Source: Favolaschia claudopus (Eukaryota; Basidiomycota; Agaricomycetes; Agaricales; Mycenaceae). From it: a stretch of 64,000 nt of DNA. The DNA is taken from the NCBI GenBank assembly GCA_037176885.1, contig JAWWNJ010000004.1:3348001-3412000 (forward strand). Direction: 5' to 3'. The notes under the pieces were generated by a model. The model ran no database searches and had not been told where the DNA came from. It saw only the letters and a program-made list of their open reading frames with translations. Each line of letters begins with the position of its first letter. The stretch's first letter is position 1. This document shows positions 54,385 through 64,000 of this stretch, in pieces. A program made the translations under genes and the position numbers.

Positions 54385-55991
54385 ATGTCTGGCAAACATT
54401 CTTCCAGCAAGCGGCGCCGTTCCAACAGCTCTGCCAATGAGCCATCTTCCCGCAGTCAGAAGAAATCCCGGGGTAGCGGATCTGCGTCGACTTCAAAGTC
54501 TAAAGGGAAGGGGAAGGGAAAGGGGAAGGGGAAAGGCAAGAAGAGGGGATATGGGATGTCTACTAAGGAGGTGAAGGAGAAGAAGGCAACGGGCACACAG
54601 GTGAGTCCTCTTTCAGTCAATGTTTCTTTGTTCTTCATTCAAGTGACTGAAACTATGTACGCTCAGGGTGCTGTACGTCTTCATTGTCGAATTATGTGGG
54701 GTCTTTTTGCTCAGAACTCCATTCCCCCTCCTGTTCTACCTGCTACAATGGCTGCATTCAACACCCGCTTTTCCCGAGACGACGATGTCGACATTTCCGC
54801 TCATATCGAGAACCTCATCGAGAATGCAATGCCAGCTGGGGAGAAAGCACTTGCCGCTGTGGTCGACGTTCAAACCAAGGCGCTTCTTGGCCGGGGTCAG
54901 ATTGCTCTGGACACGCGCAGGATGGAGGAGACGCACCTACAGCTGATTTTCAACACTATTGCGCGCGCTGGGCTAGACCGATGGGCTCCTGACCTCTTTG
55001 GACCTCCGGAATCGTCGTACAACGTTCTCCACAAGCAGATTGCTCTCTCGACTTTCCAATCCGTTGCGAAAAGCTTTGGCTATACGCACATGAAGGTCAA
55101 TCTCAATAATCTCTCGAATTTCAATTTGCTCTCGAAGTTGTACGACAGTTTTGTCTACAATTATATGACGGAGATTGCGAGGAAAGAGGCCACATCTCAG
55201 GGACGGGTGGGCAGGGAGCAGATGAAGGCAGTCGTTCGGAATCACCGCGTAACGGTTCGCCTCCTTGTATTTTGTTTTTATTTTCGAACACAATACTCAT
55301 CTCTCCCTTGCAGCTGGCTGACAGCCGTTCTCAATACTTGAGAAACCAAGGTTATCGTTCCGAGCTCGTGCAGCTGGCTGAAGATCCCGATGCTCACTCG
55401 GATGACGAGTTGATCCCCAATGTAAGCCCTGCCAAATACGCGATTTACGACAAACCTGGGCGATCCTCGCTACTCTGTGGTCTCTTTCGTTATGCCGATG
55501 GGCGCGCCAAGAGTCATGACCAGCGTTCTGGTGTCAGGTTCGTCTCTATTCGTCTCATTCGACTATGCTGTATTTTCAAGAATTGGAATTGATCATTCTA
55601 CAGGGAAATGCGCACCCGAGAGGAGCCGGATCCTTCCGCTGGTCCATCGCCTTGGTTTAAACGTCACCCGGAGAATGTTCCGATCGACTACTTCACGCCC
55701 GATTACTGGAATCAAGAGCTCACTGTTCGCGAGAAGGTCGAATACATGAACAATGGAATCGTGCTGCCGCTTGAAGCCCACTGTCACTCCCTCAACTCTA
55801 TTGCCGAATGGAAGAGCCTCTCAACGGACGAGTTTATGAAGAAATTTGGTAATGATAAATTAGCGCTCTACAATATGCCGACGGAGGATGAACTGGCTCG
55901 GCTGGCAGAGATGGACGACGAGGAAGAGGAGGATGAAGTTGACGAGGATCTGATGGACGAGGATGAGGAATCCGGTTTCTGGTTCCGGTAA
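54385..55991 (+). CDS. Transposon cargo protein L, basic N-terminus and acidic C-terminus
   Basis: Exons are 54385-54600, 54667-55254, 55314-55537 and 55604-55991, giving 471 aa, all in phase. Introns are 66, 59 and 66 nt. (The second donor could instead be GTAACG, 6 nt earlier.) Residues ~1-56 are Ser/Lys-rich with a (KG)n run at ~38-53, likely nuclear or nucleic-acid-binding. The middle is helical without a recognised fold. The last 40 residues include ALYNMPTEDELARLAEM and a long Glu/Asp tract. It lies inside the En/Spm-like element, facing the transposase. I believe similar proteins accompany such elements in Agaricomycetes, but this is from memory and has not been checked. Its intact frame beside a decayed transposase is notable. 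Confidence 0.75.
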
Positions 55992-56297
55992 CGATGAATG
56001 ATGACTTACCTGTACCGATAGACTTCTTCTTACACTAGACTTTAGAATGGTTGCTTTCATTTCGCTTGGCATTGTATTCCAATTTGTTTTTTGGTTTCGG
56101 TTCAATGTTCTCTTGAGTCAAACTGTATATTCATTCAAGCAGTTGAACTTGGGAATCTGAATTACGTCATTGAAGTGGGACTTGGCTTGCGACTGGGCAG
56201 AGGCTATTGCCGGTTGCAACAATAGATGAAATGAGAAATACAAACAACATACAAAGTAACTGGGTATATATCCTATGCATATGGCTTCAAGTATCTT
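55992..56297. other. Convergent 3' spacer inside the transposon
   Basis: An AT-rich stretch between the two convergent transposon genes, presumably holding both 3' ends. No repeat or RNA gene is seen. Confidence 0.5.
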
Positions 56298-59200
56298 TTA
56301 TCGCAATCCCCGATTAAGTGCTGTGCAAACAGCCAAAGTCTCTCGGTCAATGCCATATGTGCCTGCTGGACGCTTCCAAGTGACCAGATGAGTGATAATA
56401 TGCTGAGTCTCAAGGATGATAGTGTTCGCTGTCGCTTGAATTTCAACAACTTTGCACATCATACGGGGGTAATTCACATAAGGAGTGCGATGATTGCTTA
56501 TGTCCTGGTGAGCATGTACCAGAATGAAAGTCTTGGTAAAGCCATCTAGCGGAATCTCCAGAATAGTGTGAATATATCCCATGAAACGTGACTGTGTCTG
56601 CTGATTATAAAATTCGATTAAGCTGTTGCCGGCATGAGAGGAACTACAGCTATAAGTGCGACCTTCGAGATCAAATTGTAAGGGACGTCTTGCTCTCGGT
56701 GGCAGAATGAATGCATTTTCAGGGTGTGGCACAGCTTTCCAAGATCTGTATTGCCGGCCAGTTGAGTCCAGATATTCTTGAATGGCTGAGTACTCTTCTT
56801 CGGACATGAGGGGAGCTTCATCCAGATATTCTGCGAGTTCAGGACCATCAAGCTCCTTGGATTGAAGGGATTTTTTGTGTGCCTCAGGCTCGAGAATATC
56901 ACCGAGCTCTTTCTGGTGAGAATCCTGAGACTCATCGTGATGTAAAGATCCGAGCACCCGAGTCAGGCGAGCCATCTGCTTCAGCATTGTGTAGTCGATA
57001 TCATCTATAGAAATATTAGTGGAAAGTATGGCTCTGTAGGGAAAGAATTGTACAGAGATGCCTGTTTGTCTTGACCTTTTGAAGCATGCCGTTGATACGT
57101 TCGCCTGGAAATTCACTCAGACCAGCCAATGGACCCCAATATTTCAACAGTTGCTCATTGTGCATTGCGTAGTGGTGATTTGGATGTGAATGATGGTCTG
57201 TGTAAAGCTTTTGGATCGATGCACGATAAGCTACATAATGAGCTGTGAAAGCTTCAGCCTGAGAGTTTGAAGTTGCGAATGAGGAAAGGATGTTTGTAGC
57301 CGCTGTCAGGTGGTAGAAACTATCCAGCATCTTTTTCTGCAAATCATCGCCTTGCCACCAAATTTCTGGCAGGACAAGAACGAAAATAACAGTAAACAGA
57401 ATCAAGTATTGATGAGCCTTCAGTTTTCCATGTTAAGCTTCTCCAAGATTACCAGGTGGACGCCCAACCCAAGTGGGGAGAGAGGCTTGTTGAATACAGC
57501 TTCTGATCAAAGCAAGTTCCCAGGGTTCAAAATCAAAAGAGCTCTGCAGAGCTTCATAATCCAGATCTTCATCAGCTGCCTCCATTTCAATATCTCCAAG
57601 ATCGAGTTCCATAAATGGTGCAGGGGTTCCCCTGGGAGTCGGAGTACCAGACTCGGATCTAGGTGGGAGGTCAAGTCTCCCCTCTTTGTACTCAATTGCC
57701 TCTTTACGAAGGTCTGCTAGCTCATCAGCAGAATCAGAGACATCACTGAGGTCATATTGTTCCTCCTTGGCAATTTCCTTGCGACTATCTGCAAGGTTGA
57801 CATCCCGGCCAATTCCCCATAGGGTACGAAGTTGAACCTGAAGATTACCCTCTAGCCAATTATGCATGTAGCCGAGAACGACATGCTTAACTGGGGTCCC
57901 GGTATGGTAGTCGATGCAAGGAGGTCCAGCGTACCCCAGTAGCAGTTGCTTGAGCCTGCCTAGCAGAAGTAGCAGTAAAATTCACCCAAGTTTGTGCTTG
58001 TTGTCGGACTTATGCACCGCTGCGGGCAACCCAGGAACCGAAATCAAGACTTTCAACATCCTTTGAATGAAGCTTGCAGAAAGAACAGAAGAAGTTGGCT
58101 GCGTGAGACAAGAATCCGCCAACCTCTCTAGAGGCAGGCAGATCTGCAATGAGAGGGATAATCTGTGTCTGAACAAAAACTCCAATGGCGTGACGATATG
58201 TAGGAATCCTTTTCCCCGGGGGTAGGTATTCCAGTATTTTGTCTATGATTGGATCCAGCATGTGAGAAAGTAGTGTCACTTCGGGCTTGTTTGGAGAAGG
58301 AATCAATCCTGCAATAAACAAGTTTTCCGCCAGATACCGAATTGCAGCCGGAAGATTCATGCAGTATAAGATAATCACACCACATGAAACTACTTTCCCT
58401 TGAATGAATTTTTAGCACGCAAATTTTAGAAGAAGGTGGGCATTTACCAGCAATTTTATTTGTATATGGGTTGAACCAGTCAACGTAGAGGCCGAACACT
58501 AGATTATATCTGCTCTTCAGATAGTCTCCTAAATCTTTCCATGCTGGGCTATCATGCAGATCCCGCATTGTTGCACCAAAAGCGGTTGGAGCCTTATTGA
58601 ATGTAGTTTCCAAGTGTTCTTCTATGTCCTTTCGACCAAGAAAATAACGCAGCCATGATTCAAAATCCTGAGTATTGAATAAAGTTTTTGGCACCCAGCG
58701 AGCGATCTTTCCAAACTGCTGGAGCCGCCAGAGTTCTGTATTGCACTCCTTTTTAGACTGTGGGGAGGCTTTCCGCTTGCAGATCCAGGGTACAGGGCGA
58801 GCATAGACTGTATAGCAAGTAGGACAGCAGACTGTTCGCACTATATCTGGTTCATTGTTATGTAGGTGATATGCTGTTCGAAGATCTCTTGGTAGCAAAA
58901 TCTGCGGAAGCTGGACATGTACACCAAGTTGGGCTGTAATAGCAACCTGTAAAAGTCCAAGCAAGATCTGAAAGACAAGCTGCAAGGATTTCAAGACAAT
59001 ATTTGCTGTATTTCGGCTGACTCCAGCTTTGAGATTGAGCCATATGACCAGCGAACAACAGAGCCAGACAATGATTGAAGTGTCTAAGATAAGTTCTGTC
59101 TCACTGCGATAAGGTTTTGAAAATCATAACAAAATCAATCACTTACCAGCCGGTTTCGAGCTTGAGTCGGCTGAAGGTTTGGAAGCCTTTGACGCTGAAG

Positions 59201-59333
59201 GCTTTTTGTGTTTTGCTGGTTTCTTTTTCTCATGATCAAGCCGGGTCGCTGCGCTTACTTCACAGCCGGGCTGCCTGACTCCATCGATTGTCACCCACTG
59301 TGTTCGGCAATAAACACAGGTGCAGACCACCAT
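56298..59333 (-). pseudogene. Tnp2/Plavaka-like transposase with three lesions
   Basis: Exons are 59333-59147, 59083-58448, 58398-57054 (disrupted) and 57004-56298. The start MVVCTCVYCRTQW carries a short Cys motif and is followed by a Lys-rich linker. Family blocks are [94 protein letters not shown] and PGERINGMLQKVKTN. TAA at 58,010-58,012, an extra base in a C run near 57,893-57,896 (before VKHVVLGYMHNW) and TAA at 57,433-57,435 (NLGEA-stop-HGKLKAHQY) break the frame. The fold is expected to be RNase H-like; the catalytic residues were not verified. The lesions make autonomous transposition unlikely. Confidence 0.8.
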
Positions 59334-59723
59334 CCTCTGCACAAGACAAGCTGTTGGTAGGCAGAAGAGGGAAGGGGAAAGGAACGGAGCGCGACAGTGT
59401 ACATTGCATGTCCTTATATTGACCGTAGCGCCCATGATTGACTGTTAATCAAGTCACACAATTGACGGTAAGAAGTGAGAAGCCTGGATTCAGAACAGAT
59501 TACTTAGTATAGACACTTACTTTCCGCAACAACGAACCCACATCAATCAATCAATCATCCTTGAACACAACACGATCACATGTTAATTGCTTCCCCGGGC
59601 AGTCCCCGGGCCCTGACACATACATCACGATATAATGATAATAATCTGACATTGGGTAGATATCAGTGATACATCCGGCCGGCATCTCTGCCGTGTCAAC
59701 AGCAAAGGTGCAGCAAAGGTCTG

Positions 59724-59777
59724 GCAAAGGCCTTTAAGGCCTTTGCTTTTCAAAGGCCTCGGAGTTTGCCCCCGGTG
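59724..59777 (-). repeat. Right 54-bp terminal inverted repeat
   Basis: Partner of 54,047-54,100, followed by TGA at 59,778-59,780. Confidence 0.9.
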
Positions 59778-59780
59778 TGA

Positions 59781-61381
59781 ACTGTTGAATCCTACTGATT
59801 TTGAGCATTGAGGTCTGGAATTCGAGAGTAATGTCGAGCACAGCTGCCACCCTGACAACAGAAGTTAAGTATGCGGAGGAGAGAGCAAATAATACAAGCA
59901 AACAGCTGTTTTCACCCATATAAGGAAACTTTCGGGGAAATCATTTGAAGCAGATGAAGGTCTTGACGCGAGGAACATACAGGGCTCTATATACGAGTCA
60001 ATTCAGAGGAATTTAATCTACAGGCATCAGTGGAACTATTAGGGTCCGCCGCCGTGCCTACCAAGGGGTGTGCAATCTTCTTATCACAGAAAAATACCCA
60101 CAGGGTACCCACCCCCCAACTCGGGTAGGTGTGACTAAGCACTTATTGTATGGAAAACAACAAGAAAGCAACCCAGCTACCTCGTTTTGAAATATTTATG
60201 TGGGTGCACTCACTGAAAGACTCACACACTGACCAGGCTTTGTACACAATATACTGCACTGGAAGATGTCGGAAAAAGCAGCTGGATGAGAGTGCCATCA
60301 CGAAAAGCACGTGTTCAGATCAATTTCCACGAGCCAGAGATCGCTCACCCCTTGTAAGCCACATACGGAATCACAAGGAATGTGCTGCTCATACCTACAG
60401 AGACGCTTCAATGTTCGCCGACAGAGCTGGAAGACATGTCTCCATCTTACTCTCCATCCCACTGATCACCCAAAAAAAAGCCAAGTGACGAGCATTATGA
60501 GTTTGTATTGACTGAAGTGCGGGTCAATAAAGGCAAGGGTGATGGAGGAGAGAAAGGGGTAGCATGATTGGATGCTATTACTGCTATTTGCAGAACATAA
60601 GGCGCAGGCGGAATTTTCCGTTTTTGGACACTTTTACATAACAAAGTTCGTTGCCCCAATTTCTCGCTCGTTTCTTTGTCTATTGCGCTAATCTAAGCTG
60701 TGACATCCTTCTGTAGTCCCTTTCCATCGTGTAGGCTAGTTTTCATAATTTACTCTGCCGTATTTCTGCCGTAATTCCAAAAGTAGAAATTTTCGACGGT
60801 TGATCCTCCCGCAACGGCACGAAGACTTATACCGTTCCATTTCATCGTTTAGGCAACTTTGATTTGCGATATTCTGTTGGGAAACTGCCAAACGCGCTGG
60901 GTAATTCCCACATCTAATACCAGCTGAACACATTGTCTGCACGGATGAATCTGCTGTCAATATTCTGACTTCATATCGCTGTAATGTCTGGTTGTTGAAA
61001 GGGCTATGATCACGTAAGAGATGTTGTTTCGTGCGCGGAACTCGGTAAGTATTTGTTGACATCAAATTTATCGTTTATTTAGCGTTATTTCAGATATTCA
61101 TTGCTACCTGCGCTGTCATTAGATGGAATTATTTACAGCCATATGCTTCACACATTCAAGATACTAGATAAATGTGATTCATATTGTAGTAGGGAGACGG
61201 CGTAATGATAGGACAGGCAAACAAATGAAGTATTAGATTGTAGTAAGAATTTCGTACGATAAAGAGAAAGGAAAGAAATTAGAGCACTAGATTGCGCCGT
61301 TCACGATCAACCGGTTTCATCTCACCGCGAACCTTTTCCAAGATGAAGTTTGCGTTGATAGGGCCGCTCAGCGGCTATGCA
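59781..61381. other. Gene-free stretch between two transposable elements
   Basis: Open frames of about 110 codons on either strand (60,150-60,488 plus; 60,736-61,065 minus) have no domain, no homologue in the window and no flanking splice pattern. No repeat was recognised. Confidence 0.45.
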
Positions 61382-62579
61382 TGAAACCACAGAAATTTAT
61401 CGATTTCTGTACCTATCAGCGGGAGGAAGTAAGGCTAGGATCACAGAAGATATACTCTACCTCGAGGGTAGTATCTTATTGCTTAAGATGGCCGATAAGC
61501 CAGCGGGACATCATCATCTGGTAGCGGGAGCTTAGCGACGTCTCCCTAAACATGGGAGCGGGACTCTGATTTCAACTACTACTACTGTTGGGCCGAGAGC
61601 GTAGCGGGAAACCGTTGCCTTAAGGTGCCGGAGGCCACCAAGAGGAATTACCAAAACCCCGATGTTAGGTGCTAACCCGCCGAACCACCATCGACGAATC
61701 AGACGGACGGACAGACGAACTCATTAGTACTGGCGGGGACATGCCGCCGGGAACATCACCTTAGGCGGGTCGAACAAGACCTCACGGGAGGGCCAGATCA
61801 AGGAAGACTTGATCTTACACGAGCAGCGGGCTTATCGCCGAGGACCCGACTAGGGCCGGCGAGTGGACTGGATCAGACGGGGAGCATCGGCTGCCTCGGG
61901 TTCACTAGCGGGGAGACCAACCGACGATGCCGGTGTCAAATACCGTTGATATCGGGGAGTCTCTCGGCGAGTGGCGAACCCTTGGATTATATCGGCTTGC
62001 CCTGCTTCAAGCGGGAGCCTCTTTCCTGATGACAGAAGAACTCAGAAGAACTTGACCGCACTCAAGCCGCCACCAGCACGGATGGCGGGAGGCGACCTTG
62101 GCCTTTACTCGACCAGCGGCAAGCAGCCATTATGAAGAAGATATTTCGTGTCTCTCCCTGGAGACATGGCAACCAGCACGCCATTGCACTGCAATAAGGC
62201 GCAATACCCACCCGCCCGCATGGACTTGCTCCGGGAGGCAGTCTTTTCACTCACGACTCGCAATCCTGAATATACCATTGGTTCCCAGCGGGCGCGGCAT
62301 CAAACTTGGACACTCTCTCATCATGATTTTATTTGGTTGTTTCTGCTCCCGCTGCATGTATTTAATCTCCCGGTGTACTTTTTGTTACTCAGTCAATTAC
62401 CTACCCGTAGACAAGGGCAGTTTGTAGCGGACTCTAGAATTTGAATTGAAGCTTTGAAAGAGACTAGACTTGATATCTGAGAGAGACTCGAGTGATACGG
62501 AAAGACTTGTGGCATACCGAGCCGCCAGAACTTTGAGAGCCCCGCCAGCCTTTGAGCCCGCGCCCTCCTGAAATACGAG

Positions 62580-62830
62580 GCCCCGTCTCTTGCAGTTCCG
62601 CGGTATAACCAAGACCCCCGTTCGTGCTTGATTCCGCGCCGTCGACGCCCCGTGTGCCCTGCCGTTCCGCGGTATTCAAAGACCCCCGTTCGAGCTCGCC
62701 GCCGCGTAGTGGTGTAAGTGCCCCGGCCACTGTTAGTGTCCGCGCCATCGACGTAAGAGCCCCGCTCCTCGCCAGAGCCGCGCCAGTTGAATAAGAACCC
62801 CCGTCCCGCTGAGCCGCGCCTTCTGCCCGC
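62580..62830. repeat. Irregular tandem repeats in the putative LTR
   Basis: The unit GTTCCGCGGTAT...AAGACCCCCGTTCG occurs twice (about 62,595 and 62,662). Looser CCCCGxxC...GCCGCGCC units occur near 62,700-62,820. A minus-strand open frame over them is repetitive and is not called a gene. Confidence 0.6.
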
Positions 62831-63100
62831 CGGTTGTCATCCAGAAAGCTTCTTCCCGGTTGACGATCCACTACCGGGCGACGCTTTTCTATTGGCACGA
62901 AGACCCTCCCCGCTAGACTCAGAATTTCTCATTTCGAAGTCTCAGAAAGAGTGACTCTTCGCTTCTCCCGCTGCGAATCGTTTTGCCCGCTACGTTCTCG
63001 CTAGACAATCTAGTAGTTCGTCCCGCTCAAACGTAGCGACCTTGATTGATTGAAGCTTGCACAAGTATTCTGAGGGACGATACGTGCTCCCGCCACCCCG

Positions 63101-63119
63101 AACACACACACACACACGT
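63101..63119 (+). repeat. (AC)n microsatellite
   Basis: A CACACACA run of about nine dinucleotide units. Confidence 0.8.
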
Positions 63120-63191
63120 CGTATTGGATTAGATTTAGTGATTTTATATTTCGGTATATTTCACGCCTACACCCACACGCACCGTTTCATC

Positions 63192-63210
63192 TGGAGCCCA
63201 CCGCGAGGGG
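63192..63210 (+). other. Candidate retrotransposon primer-binding site
   Basis: TGGAGCCCACCGCGAGGGG begins with TGG, the complement of a tRNA CCA end. It lies two bases after a TTTCA end that could close an LTR, and about 520 bp before the gag-like ATG. The matching tRNA is not identified. Confidence 0.35.
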
Positions 63211-63730
63211 TGACAGATTATTTGTGTCAAGTCGAAAGAAATCACTTGTGGACGCTGCTATAAACTAGCACGAACCATCCGCCGGTTGACTCGAGAATAG
63301 AATATACACCCGCCCGTTGAGCCTTTAGCTCCAGGCCCGCGATAGAAGATTCTGCCATTTAGTTTCGGAGGAGACGTGGCTTCAGAAGGACGATCCGCTA
63401 GAGTACCACCACCAAAACCTCGATCTACCAACACTAGCCTACGCGCCGCTGCTGCCGCTCTCGATCTCGAACTTGCCGATTCTTCCCTCCCGCCTGTTGC
63501 TCTCGCCCGGGAAATCTATTCTCTGCGCGGACGATCCCAAGCACAAGCTTATCGTGCCCGCCGAACCCAGTCGTTGAGCCCCTCTGCTCCGCTGGAACAA
63601 CAAACCCCGACTCAACCGCCCGGCACTAGACCTGTTACGCCCGACGGTGCAGCTACCCCAGTCGTCAACGACTCTCTCGTCTGTCTCTTCACCACTACTC
63701 CAAACTTCACCAACCCCTTCAAACAATCCG

Positions 63731-64000
63731 ATGGCAGAAGACGGCAATAATACTGTCGCCCGAGGAAAGAAGCGCGTGCCGGAACCATGGGACAGGAACG
63801 CCCCGCTCTTCAAAGAAGATGAGCCGGAGGAACTCGTTCGTTTCCTGGACCATGTGGAGCGTATGATGGAATTAGATGAGACGCCGGCCGACAAGAAGAA
63901 CGAGTTCGTCTGCCGCTACACCGCTCAAGCTACGGCTGAGGAGTGGCGGCAGTTCGACTCGTTCTCCAAGACGTTCGACGACTTTAAGAAAGAGATTCTG
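63731..64000 (+). CDS. Retrotransposon Gag-like protein, N-terminal part (cut by window edge)
   Basis: The frame is open to the last base: MAEDGNNTVARGKKRVPEPWDRN..., then PEELVRFLDHVERMMEL and ATAEEWRQFDSFSKTFDDFKKEIL. The pattern of a W/F-rich start, an (E)ELxRFxxxxE helix, ADKKNEFVCRY and a W...F-KTFDDFKKEIL block is typical of basidiomycete Ty3/gypsy capsid domains. Gag packages the element RNA and forms the particle. The frame is also open upstream (SSVSSPLLQTSPTPSNNP), so the start may lie further 5'. An overlapping frame at 63,376-63,750 begins with GTG and is probably not the protein. Confidence 0.65.
   Translation, partial: MAEDGNNTVARGKKRVPEPWDRNAPLFKEDEPEELVRFLDHVERMMELDETPADKKNEFVCRYTAQATAEEWRQFDSFSKTFDDFKKEIL

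Larger units (their letters stand above)
54047..59777. mobile_element. 5.73 kb En/Spm (CACTA)-like DNA transposon with cargo gene
   Basis: Terminal inverted repeats of 54 bp (54,047-54,100 and 59,724-59,777) begin CACCGGGGGCA, share GGCCTTTGAAAAGCAAAGGC and differ at three positions. TGA flanks both ends (54,044-54,046; 59,778-59,780), a 3-bp target duplication as in En/Spm-type elements. Subterminal CCTTTGC motifs continue inward on both sides. Inside are two convergent genes: an intact cargo gene (54,385-55,991, plus) and a Tnp2/Plavaka-like transposase (56,298-59,333, minus) with three lesions. This copy is therefore structurally complete but probably non-autonomous. Confidence 0.88.
61382..64000 (+). 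mobile_element. 5' part of a Ty3/gypsy-like LTR retrotransposon (runs off the window)
   Basis: The element is called from the gag-like frame at its right end. A possible LTR spans 61,382-63,189: it would start TGAAAC and end GTTTCA, giving 6-bp inverted ends. It is followed after two bases by TGGAGCCCACCGCGAGGGG, a candidate primer-binding site. TGTTGGG at about 61,587 is another possible LTR start. The second LTR, pol and target duplication are outside the window, so the boundaries are provisional. Confidence 0.45.

Noticed and set aside
60150..60488. 112-codon plus-strand frame between the two right-hand elements
   Set aside because: Starts with ATG but has no domain, no paralogue and no gene-like flanks; within chance length for this AT-rich stretch.

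Overview
The window looks like a chromosome segment of a mushroom-forming basidiomycete (Agaricomycete). The evidence is: many intron-rich genes with introns of about 46-74 nt; a local swarm of coiled-coil plus F-box genes; CxNPxC-type MYND-finger proteins; a DUF4470/MYND protein; and En/Spm (Tnp2-like) and Ty3/gypsy-like elements. There is no prokaryotic or viral architecture. I rebuilt the gene models by hand from splice sites and paralogue alignment; no search was run.

Layout. 1-6.4 kb: two F-box genes on the minus strand (A, B). 6.4-10.3 kb: GC-rich repetitive spacer. 10.4-11.7 kb: an eight-exon seven-transmembrane gene (N1). 12.1-14.5 kb: a broken F-box gene (C) with a 0.8 kb insertion. 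15.1-15.8 kb: an inverted-repeat (MITE-like) element. 16.0-22.9 kb: a MYND gene (I) and two F-box genes (E, F), all on the plus strand. 25.0-26.9 kb: a young DNA transposon with perfect terminal repeats and a perfect 10-bp target duplication. 29.7-31.3 kb: an F-box pseudogene (G). 31.7-34.3 kb: a MYND gene (J) with a 0.6 kb element in an exon. 35.5-36.8 kb: a second seven-transmembrane gene (N2). 38.4-42.8 kb: GC-rich spacer and F-box gene D. 42.8-50.1 kb: repeat-rich and nearly gene-free, with an F-box fragment (H). 50.2-53.8 kb: the DUF4470/MYND gene (K), more AT-rich. 54.05-59.78 kb: a complete 5.7 kb En/Spm-like transposon with terminal repeats, a TGA target duplication, a decayed transposase and an intact cargo gene. 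61.4-64 kb: the 5' part of a gypsy-like LTR retrotransposon.

Three gene families occur as pairs in mirror order (B/D, N1/N2, I/J) around a midpoint near 23.6-25 kb. B/D and N1/N2 also share upstream sequence, which points to an old inverted segmental duplication that was later shuffled by transposons. The F-box proteins are presumably SCF ubiquitin-ligase adaptors, and the MYND and seven-transmembrane proteins have no assigned function. The region behaves like a rapidly evolving accessory block: tandem gene families, pseudogenes at different stages of decay, non-canonical GC-AG introns, and at least five distinct inverted-repeat elements.
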